Positions 22,620 to 34,811 are shown, numbered from the stretch's first letter. The stretch is 64,000 nt of DNA from Serripes groenlandicus (GCA_031761405.1 JASEVX010000005.1:5229724-5293723), one strand, 5' to 3'. Numbers and translations are program-made. Notes: generated by a model from the sequence alone, not told the origin.

Positions 22620-25600
22620 TGACGTTTATAACTCTGTCAATATTCGGGTCAACAACTATCAATAACAATATTTCTAAATAAAAAAAAAAAAAAAATAATA
22701 TCAGAAAACTGACCAGAAATAAAGGAGATATAGGCATTTACTCATTGAGAATACTTTTGACGCACTTTGAAACAAACAAATATTTAAGAAATGACGTCAC
22801 TTCCGGTTTGATCATATCAATCGATAGAAAATCAGAAATCCTTTTCAATGGATCCAAACACGACTACATTCGGACAAGAAATAAAGGAGATATCGGCATT
22901 TACGCATTAAGAAGACTTTTGACTCACTTTGAAACAAATATTTAAATCGACGATAACTAGAGAACTATTAGTCCTAGGATCATATTTGTTTCATATATGA
23001 AAAGGGCTCAACGAGATCTTTTCAACGGTATATCAAACTTGAGGACCGGGGCAAGTTCATTTTTGGGGTTTAAAAATCTCTCATATTACATAACTCGAAA
23101 ACGGCTGAATATTTTCTCTACAACCCCGGGTTTAAATGAAAGGTTTTGGTGTCCTCTATCATTTGGTAGCATAAAGAGAAAAAGTTAAAGCGTAAATAGT
23201 GAAATAGATTAACAAAAACTGATTTGACAACTTTAATGGGCTCCTTTTCCCTCTATATTTGAAATATGATCAAATTGGTAAAGTCGTGTATAACTTCACT
23301 GACACTTTTCAAGTGCTTGTATAGTCATAATAAAAACTTTCGTCATGAGGGATAAACTTTTGAACAGCAGTGTAAAGGGTTATTCTCAGGCAAGTGTTAA
23401 CGTGCAGGTGTTCTACAGACACTGTGGCGCCGTTTGGTTTAAAGTAGTCTATTCATCCATTGTCCACGTTTTCTTTGGCATTTCAATGCTATATTGTTCT
23501 AACACCTGTTGAGTTTCTGATGAAATATCCGATAGCGATGGTGAAATATCGAATTTAAAAATAGATTGGGACATGCGCATCGGTCATTTGAGATCTGGAC
23601 GTTCTAGAGGTAAGACGTTAAATTTATTGCTTTACCATATATGTTTGACTGCGTGCTTCGACTCGACTATATGCTATACAAAAGGGATATATCGTGTTTA
23701 GCATTTCAAAAGGTCTTTGTCCGTACTTACGTCACCAAATGAACACAATCTGGTGACTCTGATAATGGGTTAATGCTAACACACCTGGGAGCAATATGAT
23801 GAGGGTTATGAGTTCGAAACTCTGTCAATATTCAGGTTTTGCCCACAGTTATCAATATATGAGTGCCTTCTATACGTTACGATGTATCTAAAAAACTTAT
23901 CAAATTAATTAATAACGTCACTTCCGGTTTGACCAATTCAATTGATAGAGTTTACTGAGCCCTTTTTAACGAATCCAAACACGTCTACAATCGGTCAAGA
24001 AATAAGGAAGATATCATCATTTTAAGATGTGTGGGTCAAATTGGCTTATCAGTCACGCTTTGAAATAAAAAATTAAACTGAGATAACTAGAGAATGAATA
24101 GTCCTAGGACCATCATTTTTTCAGATTTGAAAAGAGCGCGACAACATCTTTCGAATGATATATCTTTATTTTTTGGGTTTACATTTTGTTCATATTACAT
24201 AACTCGAAAACGGCTGAAATTTAAATCAATATTCAGGTTTTGAAAATGACAACAGCTATTAATATATAAGTGCAGTCCAACGTTACGAATTCCTAAAAAA
24301 AAAAAAATCAAATTAATTAATATTGAAAATATGATCATTTTAAGAAAAAATTACGTCACTTCCGGTTAGATCATCTCAATCGTTAGAAAATCCGAAATCC
24401 TTTTCAACGAGTCCAAACACGACTACATTCGGACAAGAAATAAAGGAGATATCGGCATTTACGCATTAAGAAGCCTTTTGACGCACTTTTAAGAAATAAT
24501 TTAAAACGACGATAACTAGAGAACTATTAGTCCTAGGATCATAATTTTTTCATATATGAAATGGACTCGACGAAATCTTTCCAACGGTATATCAAACTTG
24601 AGGATCGGGGCAAGTTCATTTTGGGGATTTAAAAATCTCTCATATTACATAACTCGAAAACGGTAAACAATTATTGCGACAAACTTTGGTTTAAATGAAA
24701 GCTTTTTGGTTCTTCTATTATTTAGTAGCATAAAGAGAAAAAAGCGTAAATAGTGATACAAATTAGCAAAAACCGATTTGACAACTTTAATTGGCTTCTT
24801 TTCTCAATATATTTGAAATATGATCAAATTGGTAAAGTCGTGTATAACTTCACTCAAGTTCTTGTATAGGCATAATAATAACTTTCATCATATGGGGTAA
24901 TCTTTTGAAACCGCACTGTAAAGTGTTATTCTCAGACAAGTGTTAACACGTTCGTTGCAGGTGTTCAGACGCAGACAGTATGGCGCCTTTAAATGAGATT
25001 AACTTTGTCATTTCAATGCTCTATTGTTGGTACACCTGGTCTGATGAAATATTCGATAGTGGTTGTGAAATATCGAAACTAAAAATAGATCGGGACCTCT
25101 GTCATTTGAACTCTGGACGCTCTAGAGGTAAGACGTTACATTTATTGCCATACATGTTTGACTATGTGCCGACTATACTAAAGGGATATATCGTGTCGTA
25201 TGGATGTTTCAGTTTCCCGAAACAATGTAGCAAAGGGTAGGTCGAATTTCTCCGCCAGCTCCAACACTTTCTAAATATAGACCCATGATGTCATTCTAAA
25301 TATAGAACTATTAGAAATATCTATTTATAGTAAATGACATATAATCTATTTATAGAACATGACACATAATCTATTTATAAAAATATGGTGAAATACCGAG
25401 TCTAAAAATAGAGCGGGATCTCTGTCATTTGAACTGTGGACGCTCTAGAGGTAAGACGTTAAATTTATTGCTTTACCATACATGTTTGACTGCGTGCTTC
25501 GGCTCGACTATACGACATATTAAAGGGATATATCGTGTCGTATGGATGTCTCGTGTCAGGTTTCCCGAAACAATGTAGCAAAGGTTAGGTCAAATTTCCC

Positions 25601-25925
25601 CGCCATTATTTTCGAGGGTTCCAACAACATACCCGCTAGAATCTATTGGTAGAAGGCTAGAGACAAATCGTTGGTGGTCTCGCCCGAAGGGTGCTACCGA
25701 AACACTTGCTCCATTGTTAAAGCTTTCTAAATATAGACCCATGATGTCATTCTAAATATAGAACTAAAATGGACATGCGCAGTCATTGTATAACTACAAA
25801 ATGGCGTCCTCACTCGTGTCCATCCTTATATGCAAATGAGATACTATAAATAGTAACTAGGTCAACACAATGGCCGCCGATTACGTCATCTTTGTTTGGG
25901 GCCCAAGAGACGCCTATACTACTAG
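22620..25925. repeat. right terminal inverted arm with internal duplication
   Basis: Pairs with the left arm but is about 1.1 kb longer. The extra block (about 23835-24905) is a partial second and third copy of the segment containing TCACTTCCGGTT and AAATAAAGGAGATATCGGC. It joins the inner part within CCTGAATATTGACAGAG (as read on the left arm). A run of A (22679-22695) marks the inner end. Confidence 0.8.
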
Positions 25926-27223
25926 CATTAAACATCATATACAAACGTTTATATATAGTCCATGTACGTGTGTATCCGATTGAAGGTACTTTAGAGTTGA
26001 AAATGATATTTGATATGATATGGATAAATGCCCGTTTTGAACGAATGCTCCGAATATGCTGTCAACACCGTCCTTAATTGTATGTATACCATGGAAGACT
26101 TTTTGTCATTTTTTTTTTCCGGCGATAGCTGTTTAACCTCAGTTTTGACCTTGATGTTAAACAAATGATCTAGATTGTAGAGCAATCAAATGTTGTATTT
26201 AATGAACAATGTCGAAGAAATAAAGGAAATGAAACGTTTCGATTGGTTCATAGTTAAGTTGGCGATCCTACGAGAGGCACTAATAAGATGAAGTTTTAAA
26301 ATGAATTGTTCTGCATACTAACTTTTTATTGTTTACCTTAAGAAGTCATGTGGCGTATTCTCGACCTTGATAATCTATTTATAGAAACTTAAGCTGGATG
26401 GAGATGGCCGATTAGCCTTTGGTAAACACATAGATTATAGCACAAATTTTATAATTCATGGAAAACTACTGATTGTTTTGATTATTATCGCCGTTTATCT
26501 TTTTTAAAGATATTTCTTGTTTCTTCTGACAGTAAGTTGTGTGTGACATCTGTACTAACACGACCTGTCAGCATACGGGATTCAACATGAACAATAAACA
26601 ACATGGGTTTTATTTACACATATTCAACTTTATTGATTTTCTTTTACATCACATGAAAGTTACTTTGTTGTTGTATCATGAATAATATATATATTTATTC
26701 ATTCCAGATCTCCATGGCAACTTATCTGACACTATTAAAATCACGTAGACATTCAATGACTGTGTAATGAGATACAGGTATAAAAAGTTCATCATTTTTA
26801 ATCTCAATTAGAGGACACATAGTATAGAAAAGATGCAATGAAAAATTCTCTCTTAACCCAATCAGTTTAACATGGTTGCCATGGATACAAAAACATTTTG
26901 TTGCCAAGGAAACATGTGTCAATTTCACTATCACCATGGGAACACAAACAGTACCGCTAAGCTAAAACCTATCAGATATTACATGATGATAAAATGTGTA
27001 ATATGCAAAACTACGTGGAAAAACAAGCTTTACATTCACAACATCACTATTCAAATCTCCCAGTCAATCATACTTTCAAAAGAGATTATAGACAAGGCAA
27101 TGTCTTTCAAGTATTGTAACTCATATATCCTTGAAGATCAGATGTTACCAGTTGTTCGAGTTCAGCAGAATACGAGTTTACTTCAGTTAACATATAGTTT
27201 TAGCTCTTCAGTACATAGAACTT
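25926..27223. other. spacer, no confident gene
   Basis: AT-rich. It includes two X-box-like motifs, GGTTGCCATGGATAC and GTTGCCAAGGAAAC (26873-26911), in an open frame of 131 codons (26872-27267) that runs into a MITE and is probably non-coding. Confidence 0.35.
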
Positions 27224-27439
27224 CACCCCCTTCTCACATACAGCAAATATGCAGCAGACTACTTTGAACAAATCTACTAAAACATATTGAAAATCTCTAC
27301 GAATGAAAGTATAAATATTGAAAAGAGTTGAAAACATCGTGGCAAACGGAGAAATTGCTCATTATGAGCAATTTATCCTTTCGCCAAAAGGTTTTCGAAA
27401 GTCGTCTGGTTCAGATGCATCTATATGTGGGAAAGGGTG
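27224..27439 (-). mobile_element. TTAA-type MITE, subfamily B
   Basis: The left end is CCCCCTTCTCACATACAGC and the right end TATATGTGGGAAAGGGTGA. The hairpin is AAATTGCTCATTATGAGCAATTT. The TTAA has decayed on both sides. Confidence 0.8.
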
Positions 27440-27475
27440 AAAGATAAGTTTGTTGATCATTTCCCTAAGATTCGT

Positions 27476-27695
27476 TTAACCCTTTCTCCCTCATATAGAC
27501 GCCTCTGCAGCAGACGCCTTTTTGAAAACAGTGACAAAAGAAGAAGTTGCTCAAAACGAGCAATTTCTCCTTTTGCCACGATGTTTTCCACTTTTAGTCA
27601 TGGGTTATCCATTCAATTATAGAGATTTTCTATTTTTTGACAAAATAGATTCAAAGTCGTCTGCTGCAGAATTGTCGTATGAGGGAAAGGGTTAA
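27476..27695 (+). mobile_element. TTAA-type MITE, subfamily A
   Basis: TTAA at both ends. The stretch between the CTCATATAGACG start and CTGCAGCAG is about 11 bp shorter than consensus. Otherwise full length, ending GTATGAGGGAAAGGGTTAA. Confidence 0.92.
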
Positions 27696-28285
27696 ACTCA
27701 AAAGATTCAGGAATGACAATATAGAAACTTGGTATGTAGTAAAAAAACATTATGAGGATAAAGAGGAAGCAGTTCTTCCCTATCCTTTCCAGAATGTTTT
27801 AAAATATGTATCTCAGAAGAGGAAGGGATTAAAAATTTAGAATTTTAAAAATAAATTCTTTCGGTTTCAAGGCGTAACTATGACATAGACTACATGTACA
27901 ATAAACAGTTATAATGTTTCTTTTAATAAATAACATAATAATATCTGGTCAAGCTAGTAGAATATGTCTATGCGGCTTTTCCCTCACATGATGCATTCTT
28001 CATTTATTTCAAGAAATGTGTTAATCGGATCAGATCGCAAATGGTTTATCCAAAGTTGTATCTGATCACAATCTAAAAATTACAATATTACAACTGATCT
28101 TTGTCGACACTTTTTGAATGACATTTATATTTATATGTCAACCCCGTATCTTTTGTGGCATTCAAGGAACTAGATCTCGCTTATTACTTCATTCATGTTA
28201 ATGAAAGTATCATTATACTCAACTAACTTGACCAGGTATTTTCAACAGAGATTAAATTTAACCCAGTTCCTCTCCATCAAAGTAT

Positions 28286-28433
28286 TGCACCCTTTCTCTC
28301 ATTGCTTCATATTCCTCTACATCAAAGTCTCCCCACGTGCAGCAGGCGATATTTGAAAACATTGTGGAGAAAGAAGAAATTGCTCCCATCTTCTCTTGCC
28401 ACAATGTTATCAACTATATTCAATATATACACT
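28286..28433. mobile_element. degraded TTAA-type MITE
   Basis: Starts CACCCTTTCTCTCATTGC, keeps GCAGCAGGCGATATTTGAA and AACATTGTGG, then breaks where the next copy begins at 28434. Confidence 0.55.
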
Positions 28434-28649
28434 TTAACACTTTCCCTCATACAACAATTCTGCAGCAGACGACTTTGAACATATTTTGTAAAAACATAGA
28501 AAATCTCTGTAATTGAATGGATAACCTATGACTAAAAGTGGAAAACATTGTGGCAAAAGGAGAAATTGATCGTTTTGAGCAATTTCTTCTTTTGTCACTA
28601 TGTTTTCAAATAGCCGTCCAGAAAGTGTCTATATGAGGTAAAGGGTTAA
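28434..28649 (-). mobile_element. TTAA-type MITE, subfamily A
   Basis: TTAA at both ends. The right subterminal CTGCAG block is deleted (GCCGTCCAGAAAGTG), leaving only one arm of the inner stem. Confidence 0.88.
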
Positions 28650-29275
28650 CTTATAGAGATTTCTCATACTTTTACTTTCTACTGCTGATTTTTTCCTACA
28701 TGGGAAAGGGATCAACCTTTGAAAACATTGAAGCAGAGGTAGCTTTGTTAACAAGCAAGCTGGAAAAAAAATATTGCCTGCCTTTATATATTACTAAATG
28801 ATGGCATAATGAGAGACTTTTCCCACATTTATTCATCAGATATTGGTTCAATCACTTGTATAATCTAAGGAAGAAGACTGGTCAAATGATAACCATATGA
28901 CAGACATTTTTACACAAACAGACAAAAACTGTACACAAAATATGAATAATGAATTACTTTGATAAAAATTTGATTAAAATCAGATCATCAAGATTTAACA
29001 GATATTTTTAATTTTAATTTAACAAATTCCTTTCAACTACATGTAAAGAAACATAAATGGCATGTATTCTGAAAGTGCGATGACTTTAATCATCAAACCA
29101 ATGAACTTTTCTGTCTTTAATTTTGTACCATTCCCTGATTTAAATGCCTTCTGGCACCTTGCGCAGCAGACAACATTTGAAAATAGTGTTGAAATAGGAG
29201 AAATTGCTTCAAACAAGTCGTTTCTCCTTTTCCAAAAATATTTCCCAACTCTGTATCACAATCTCACTCATCTAG
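28650..29275. other. intron-like AT-rich sequence
   Basis: No clear gene. A degraded MITE core lies at about 29158-29240 (GCGCAGCAGACAACATTTGA and GAGAAATTGC), directly left of the exon candidate at 29276. Confidence 0.35.
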
Positions 29276-29314
29276 ATCTATTGAGAGCAGACGTCTCTAA
29301 CAAAATCCTACCAG
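29276..29314 (+). CDS. candidate 39-nt exon, plus-strand gene
   Basis: Bounded by acceptor CTCACTCATCTAG and donor CCAG|GTAAAT. It encodes LLRADVSNKILP flanked by split codons (2 nt in, 1 nt out). The microexon has modest splice signals and sits beside MITE remnants, so chance cannot be excluded. No exon was found that links its phase to 32512. Confidence 0.28.
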
Positions 29315-29835
29315 GTAAATAAATTTCAGGTTAAATTGGTACATTTACTTTTCTTTGAGCTCCAAGTCCACAAAAACACTTTTAAAATATGTATGTGTTG
29401 ACCAATGACTTAATCTTATCCTAATATGATGAAATTGTGACCAAAAACATTCAATGGAGTTGAGCGTGCTAAATACAACAAAAATGTTTTCTGTGTGAAA
29501 TAAATGATATTTCACCACTTACTACATTTTTGAAAAGCACCAATCAAATCAGTGCATCAATGTCACATGATCAAATCTTGAGACATGTGAGGTAATTATG
29601 GAATATATTACAAAACACAAGTTGTCATCCGACGACAACAGACCATGATAGAAGGGTTGTATGGCATTAATTAACAGCAGCTTTGATTAGCCTGGTATCA
29701 CATGACCCTGCAGAAACCCCTGACCCCGATACAGACAACATTATTTTGAAGCTTCTGCAGCAAGACAATTCTAAAAAAACAATTTTCTCTTGACCCAACA
29801 ATGTTTTCAATTACGGTCTGTATCAGATTAAGGAT

Positions 29836-30020
29836 TTAACCCTTTCCCATAAACAGACTCTTTCTTAACCTATGTAGCAGACAACTTTGAAAACATTAAG
29901 AAGTAAAAGGTATGGAAACTTTATTGATGAAAAGAAAATTATTGTAAGAATTGAAAACATTGTGGTAAAAGGAGAAATTGCTCATTGCTCAGAAAGCATC
30001 TGTATGCGGGACAGGGTTAA
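29836..30020. mobile_element. TTAA-type MITE, short copy
   Basis: TTAA at both ends, CCCTTTCCCATAAACAG left and GTATGCGGGACAGGG right. The second half of the central hairpin is missing. Confidence 0.8.
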
Positions 30021-30616
30021 CTTTGACACCCACCGTCACTGCCCAGGACACCACCCATGAGGTAACACATTAGGTCTTTGGAAATTTATTCCAGAAAATA
30101 TGTAAAACTTCAACACATATTTCTTAAACTCTATTTTTGCAACTGGGGAATAACAAGGTGAAGGTCTAAATGATAAAATAAATTTACACCACGACACCAG
30201 GTTTTCAATGTGACTTTTCCTCTAATCAAGTGTACAGGTAACAGTGACCTTGACCCGAGAGGTCACTTAATACGATCAAGCTGAAGCTAGCTGGCTACCT
30301 TAGCTTTTAAACTATACAACTTGGTTGGATAATAAAAGCAATTGTTGGGGATAGAAAGGTTTGATGCCTGCATTTTTTCCCCTGAACATCGACCTTCACC
30401 ATTCGAGGAAACAGCTTCAACTTTGTTGAAAACCGGGTTAACAAGCAAACATACAAACATGATATATGTTACAAAATACAGATAAATAGGTCAAGTATTT
30501 GAATAAATATTAAATACATAACTTGACGACAAAAATAGTTAAAATGGAAAGAAAGACATTGTTCTACTGGTAACCGGTACACATGTAAAATCATAACTTT
30601 GTATGAATATAATAGA

Positions 30617-30843
30617 TTAACCCTTTCCCTCATATAGACGCTTTCTGACTCCTCTGCAGCAGATGGCTTTTTGAAAACATAGTGACAAAAGAAGAAATTG
30701 CTCAAAACGAGCAATTTCTCCTTTTGACACAATGTTTTCCACTTTTCGTCATAGGTTATCCATTCAATTATAGAGATTTTTCTATATTTTGACAAAATGT
30801 TCAGTCGTCTGCTGCAGAATTGTCGTATGAGGGAAAGGGTTAA
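30617..30843 (+). mobile_element. TTAA-type MITE, subfamily A
   Basis: A full-length copy with TTAA at both ends and the hairpin loop CAAAACG between AAATTGCT and AGCAATTT. Confidence 0.95.
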
Positions 30844-30869
30844 GAGATGATTTGTTATGCAATCTGATA

Positions 30870-31078
30870 ACACCCTTTGCACACAGTCATGCTGACAACT
30901 TCTGAATACTTTGAGGCAATGGGAGAGATATTGTTCTCAATGAGCAACATCTGCTTTTGCAAACAATTCTTTCAACTCCTATTGAATAACTTAAAATCAT
31001 TAAATATTTGTCACATTTTGGTAGACATTTTCAGTTGTCTGAAGCCGATTTTTGCGTATGTTGAAAAGGGTGTGAACC
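30870..31078. mobile_element. strongly degraded TTAA-type MITE
   Basis: The remnant keeps AACACCCTTTGCACACAG, a relic of the central hairpin (TTCTCAATGAGCAACATCTG) and ATGTTGAAAAGGGTG. Confidence 0.45.
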
Positions 31079-31835
31079 AATCACCAACTAGAGATTATTT
31101 CAGAAGTATCAACCCATAAATCACATTTTTTTCATGCAAACAATTAAGGTTTCAATTATCAAACATTTATTAGAACTTAGTTACTTCTTGTTGACAGCTA
31201 CTACATGTATAACCTTTGAGAAACATTAAAATTATTCTGTTAAGCAGTCTCATGTTAAAGAATTAAAGGCAGAGACTACAATAGAATGAATTCTATAAAT
31301 ACTTTTAAAAGATTTAATGAGATTCTTTAAACCATATGAAAAAAGACTTTTCTGTCATGATTAACTAATATGCATATTTATTTCAGATTCAAAAAGAGTA
31401 GAAAATAATTTCCATGTTCTGTATGTATACTTGGTGCTAAAAACACCTATATAAATCCATTTCTGTTGTAATTATAGGATTTTTTTCCTTCTAAATAGAA
31501 TAGAGCCATACTGTATGAAACAGTGCTATCTTCAATCAATTATAAACACCTAAATTTGTTAAAATATAATTAAAAATTATTCTTTGGCAAAGTTTTAACA
31601 AATTATTCTTTTAACATGGATTAATTTGAGTATTTTAAAGTTTTGTTTCAAGCCAGGAACAATTGAGAAATGTGTACTTAAAATTTTATGAAAAATTCGA
31701 ACAAATGATCTTGGTATTCAGATTGTAAGCCACTTCATCAAGTCTGATTGGATTCCATACTTAAATCTGATCATTGACCACAACTATTACATTGTAATCA
31801 CAATCTTGAAATATGCTTGAAAGGGGACTGTCTCA
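31079..31835. other. intron-like AT-rich sequence
   Basis: No gene, RNA or recognisable repeat seen. Confidence 0.4.
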
Positions 31836-32041
31836 AAACTTTCCCTCATATAGATGCTTTCTGACGCCTCTCTGCAGCAGACAGCTTTTTGAAAACAGTG
31901 ACAAAAGGAGAAACTGCTCAAAACAAGCAATTTCTACATTAAGTCATAGGTTATCCATTCAATTAAAGAGATTTTCTATTTTCTGACAAAATATGTTCAA
32001 AGTCGTCTGCTGCAGAATTGTCGTATGAGGGAAAGCGTTAA
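31836..32041 (+). mobile_element. TTAA-type MITE, subfamily A
   Basis: The left TTAA is degraded (AAAACTTTCCCTCATATAG) and the right TTAA is intact. The ~30-bp arm after the hairpin is deleted (AATTTCTACATTAAGTCAT). Confidence 0.9.
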
Positions 32042-32045
32042 GTAC

Positions 32046-32270
32046 TTAACTCTTTCCCTCATATAACAAATCTGCAGCAGAGGAATTTGAAAACATCTCA
32101 GCAAATGTGCGGAAAATATTGATATAAAATGAAAGTTTGTTGTTGAAGAGAGTTGAAAACATTGTGGAAAATAGGAGAAATTGTTTGTTAAGAGCAATAT
32201 CTTCTTTTTCATCCATGTTTTCAAAAGTCGTCTGTTGCATATGCGACAAAATGCGTCTATGGGCGTTGGA
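32046..32270 (-). mobile_element. TTAA-type MITE, diverged B-like copy
   Basis: Starts TTAACTCTTTCCCTCATAT only five bases after the previous copy ends, then ATCTGCAGCAGAGGAATTTG. The right end has decayed to GGGCGTTGGAAATG. Confidence 0.75.
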
Positions 32271-32511
32271 AATGAATTTAAATGAGACTACATTTGAAAA
32301 TGTTTCAAAATAGAACTTATCCTTATTCTGTGAAATAATTTCTTAATTGAATGATTTATGGTGAAATGTTACTTGGTGGGCTATGGCATTGAGATTTTAT
32401 TTGTACATTTTCAGCTTTACAAAATGAACTCTCCATACGAATACTACTAAAACCAAATCAAATCAGATTTGTGATTGTTATGTTTTGACTTATGTTTTCG
32501 TTGTTTGATAG

Positions 32512-32549
32512 TTGTGAGACAACTCCCTTAATGCATTTGTTGCAAACAG
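32512..32549 (+). CDS. candidate exon, plus-strand gene
   Basis: A 38-nt segment between acceptor TTTTCGTTGTTTGATAG and donor ACAG|GTAACT. It encodes CETTPLMHLLQT with 1 nt in front and 1 nt behind. Its exit phase matches the entry phase of the candidate exon at 32702. The function is unknown. Confidence 0.38.
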
Positions 32550-32701
32550 GTAACTGTAAACCCGGACTCTTTCAAAGTTTTGACTGGTTTGAAAGTGTAG
32601 AAAATTGGTTTCCTTGTGGCTTGGCTGTCTTTATCTCTTGGTTTCTTGTTAATAGCTCTATACATGTTCTACTTTAAGCTCTATGTGGGATGTATTTACA
32701 G

Positions 32702-32772
32702 GAAAACATGACGACTTGGATACACATAATCTGTTACTGTACAGTCATTTACCCCAGACTTTTAAGACTTTG
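32702..32772 (+). CDS. candidate exon, plus-strand gene
   Basis: A 71-nt segment after acceptor GATGTATTTACAG and before donor CTTTG|GTATGT. It encodes 23 whole codons beginning KHDDLDTHNLLL, after two bases completing a split codon. It leaves in phase 0, which fits the next candidate at 33028. The frame stays open past the donor to 32889, so a longer terminal exon is an alternative. Confidence 0.48.
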
Positions 32773-33027
32773 GTATGTGGCCTACTGCCAAAAACAGGAG
32801 GAAGACTTAACCAACTGCACCAGTACTCAACACATCTGACTTCCAAGGCTACTGGTTGCCTTCAGAAAGCAACCCGATTGCAAAGCTGAACGCGCCAAGC
32901 CTTTACAAAGCCAGAGAGATATTTTAAGATATAACTTATATATATATTAAAACTTCTTCTTTTCACAATGTATATTTACATAAACCCGCAGTTATTTTCT
33001 AAACCAAATTCTTAATATTTAATACAG

Positions 33028-33093
33028 AAATCAGATGCATCAGATGACCATGACAATATTGTGGCCTATCAAAGTTCTGATTATTATTGTTAT
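33028..33093 (+). CDS. candidate exon, plus-strand gene
   Basis: 66 nt, 22 whole codons beginning KSDASDDHDNIVAYQ. The acceptor is TTAATATTTAATACAG and the donor TTAT|GTGAGG. In-frame stops lie close on either side, as expected for a true short exon. Phase 0 at both ends, consistent with 32702-32772 before it and 35584 after it. Confidence 0.48.
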
Positions 33094-33671
33094 GTGAGGT
33101 CTATCTTTTAGCAATGTTCAATTATTTTAGACCAATATAAATACATTTGGGATAAAGTGTTACTAAAATTAGACTTGTTTTTACACACACATATTTACAC
33201 ATATGATACATTTTATCATTTACATATCATCTTGTGGGCTGACAAAATTATCTATCTAAAACCATATTGTACATGTTTACATTGCTTATGTCAAACAGAC
33301 GACTCTGAAAACATACATTTCTTCTTTTGTCGACATGTTTTCAAAAAGCTGTCTGCTGCAGGTGTCAGAAAGCATAAAGTATGATATGACGTAGGTAAGA
33401 CATTTTTTTCGTTTTTACAAAAGGTACCTTTAATTTCAACTGCATTAAATGAGGAATAATAATAACAATCTAAAACAATTTTTAATTGGCAAAAAATGAT
33501 CCAGCCTTAAAGCAGAAATTAGTGAAGCTACTCATCTCTATGACAACAAAATAATTTGTGACTGGGACAACAAATGACAAACAGATTGATAACAAAAATC
33601 TTGACAGAATTGTGTTTTTCTTTTAACTGAACCACAACTTATAAACAAATGTCATGGCCATTTTAACTTAA
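33094..33671. other. intron-like sequence with a MITE fragment
   Basis: About 33294-33375 is an internal MITE piece (AACAGACGACTCTGAAAACA to GCTGCAGGTGTCAGAAAGC) lacking both termini. Confidence 0.5.
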
Positions 33672-33892
33672 TTGAACCCTTTCCTAACTTTTGAAGTACA
33701 AGAAATCTTGAGCAGTCGCCTGTGAAATATAGAAAATTTCTATGAAGATAAAATAATGATGGAAAGAGATGATAACATTGTGGCAAATGTAGACATTGCT
33801 CAATTACAGCAATTTCTCCTTTTGCCACAATGTGTTTGTAAAGTCGTCGTCTGCTGACAGCTCAAATTACATTTGCATGTTGGACAGAGTAA
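33672..33892. mobile_element. degraded TTAA-type MITE
   Basis: Recognisable from GAACCCTTTCCTAAC, ACATTGTGGCAAATGTAG and GCAATTTCTCCTTTTGCC. Ends are weak (TTGGACAGAGTAAAG). Confidence 0.65.
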
Positions 33893-33970
33893 AGGAAGAC
33901 ACATAAAAACATATAAATACATAAGCTAATTATGGCTGTAAATCAATCAGTGATATAATATGTATTTTGT

Positions 33971-34201
33971 TTAACCCTTTCCCTCATATAGAAGCTTTCT
34001 GACGCCTCTGCAGCAGACGGCTTTTTGAAAACATAGCGACAAAAGAAGAAATTGCTCAAAAAGCAATTTCTCCTTTTGTCACAATGTTTTCCACTTTTCG
34101 TCATAGGTTATCGATTCAATTATGGAGATTTTCCATTTTTTTTTTACAAAATATGAATAAATTCGTCTGCTGCAGATTTGTCGTATGAGGGAAAGGGTTA
34201 A
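33971..34201 (+). mobile_element. TTAA-type MITE, subfamily A
   Basis: A full-length copy with TTAA on both sides. The hairpin loop is reduced to AAAA (TTGCTCAAAAAGCAA). Confidence 0.95.
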
Positions 34202-34354
34202 TATGATATTTATTCACCACACTGACAATGTTGGATGTTGAAGTTGTATAATTTGGAATATTAGAATAACAGTTTCAAAACAGATTTGAAAAGATTGTGG
34301 GAAAATAAGAAACTGTCCACATTGAACACGATCTGCTTTCAAAACGAAAAAAGG

Positions 34355-34580
34355 CTAACCCTTTCCCTCATATAGACCCTTTCTGATGCCTCTGCAGCAG
34401 ATGACTTTTTGAAAACATAGTAGTGACAAAAGAAGAAACTGCTCAAAACAAGCAATTTCTCCTTTTGCCATAATATTTTCCACTTTTAATCATATGTTAT
34501 CCATTCAATTATAGAGATTTTCTATTATTTGACAAAATAGGTTCCCAAGTCGTCTGCGGACGTATGAGAGAAAGGGTTAA
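34355..34580 (+). mobile_element. TTAA-type MITE, subfamily A
   Basis: The left site is CTAA, the right TTAA. The right inner arm lost its CTGCAG (GTCGTCTGCGGACG). Confidence 0.9.
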
Positions 34581-34811
34581 ACCGCATACAAATGTTTGCT
34601 ATATCAACACCAATTCAAAAAGTGAAAAACATAAATTCCTAGGTTTTGGTTCAAAATATTAATGAGGTATCCGTTGCATTGAAAACTTGGTTCATCATCA
34701 GCTCCTTTCTCCACTCGAGGGGAATTGAATTAATAAATTAATCTTTCTTTTAATATCAAAGTCACAAAATAGTCTTTGACAACATGGTTGTCTCTATCAT
34801 CTCCACAAGCC

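Larger units (their letters stand above)
17045..25925. mobile_element. palindromic Maverick/Polinton-like element
   Basis: The two halves of this ~8.9-kb block are inverted copies. The sequence at 17073-17112 reappears as its complement at 25860-25899, and matching continues inward for about 2 kb. Both halves carry an ATPase gene facing away from a central spacer. The ATPase has the Walker A, Walker B and TQN-FPQGK features I know from Maverick/Polinton and adintovirus packaging ATPases. Polymerase B, retroviral-type integrase, protease and capsid genes are missing, so the unit is a non-autonomous derivative. The termini are fuzzy. Similarity decays outward to about 17045 and 25925, and no 6-bp target duplication is evident. 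It could also be an inverted dimer of one end of a larger element. Confidence 0.75.

Noticed and set aside
30021..30058. Exon-like stretch LTPTVTAQDTTHE before GTAACA
   Set aside because: The only acceptor lies in the terminus of the adjacent MITE and no neighbouring exon fits.
30469..30882. 137-codon minus-strand frame
   Set aside because: Most of it is a MITE read in reverse. The same peptide (RQFCSRRL, KPSAAEESESVY) recurs at other MITE copies.
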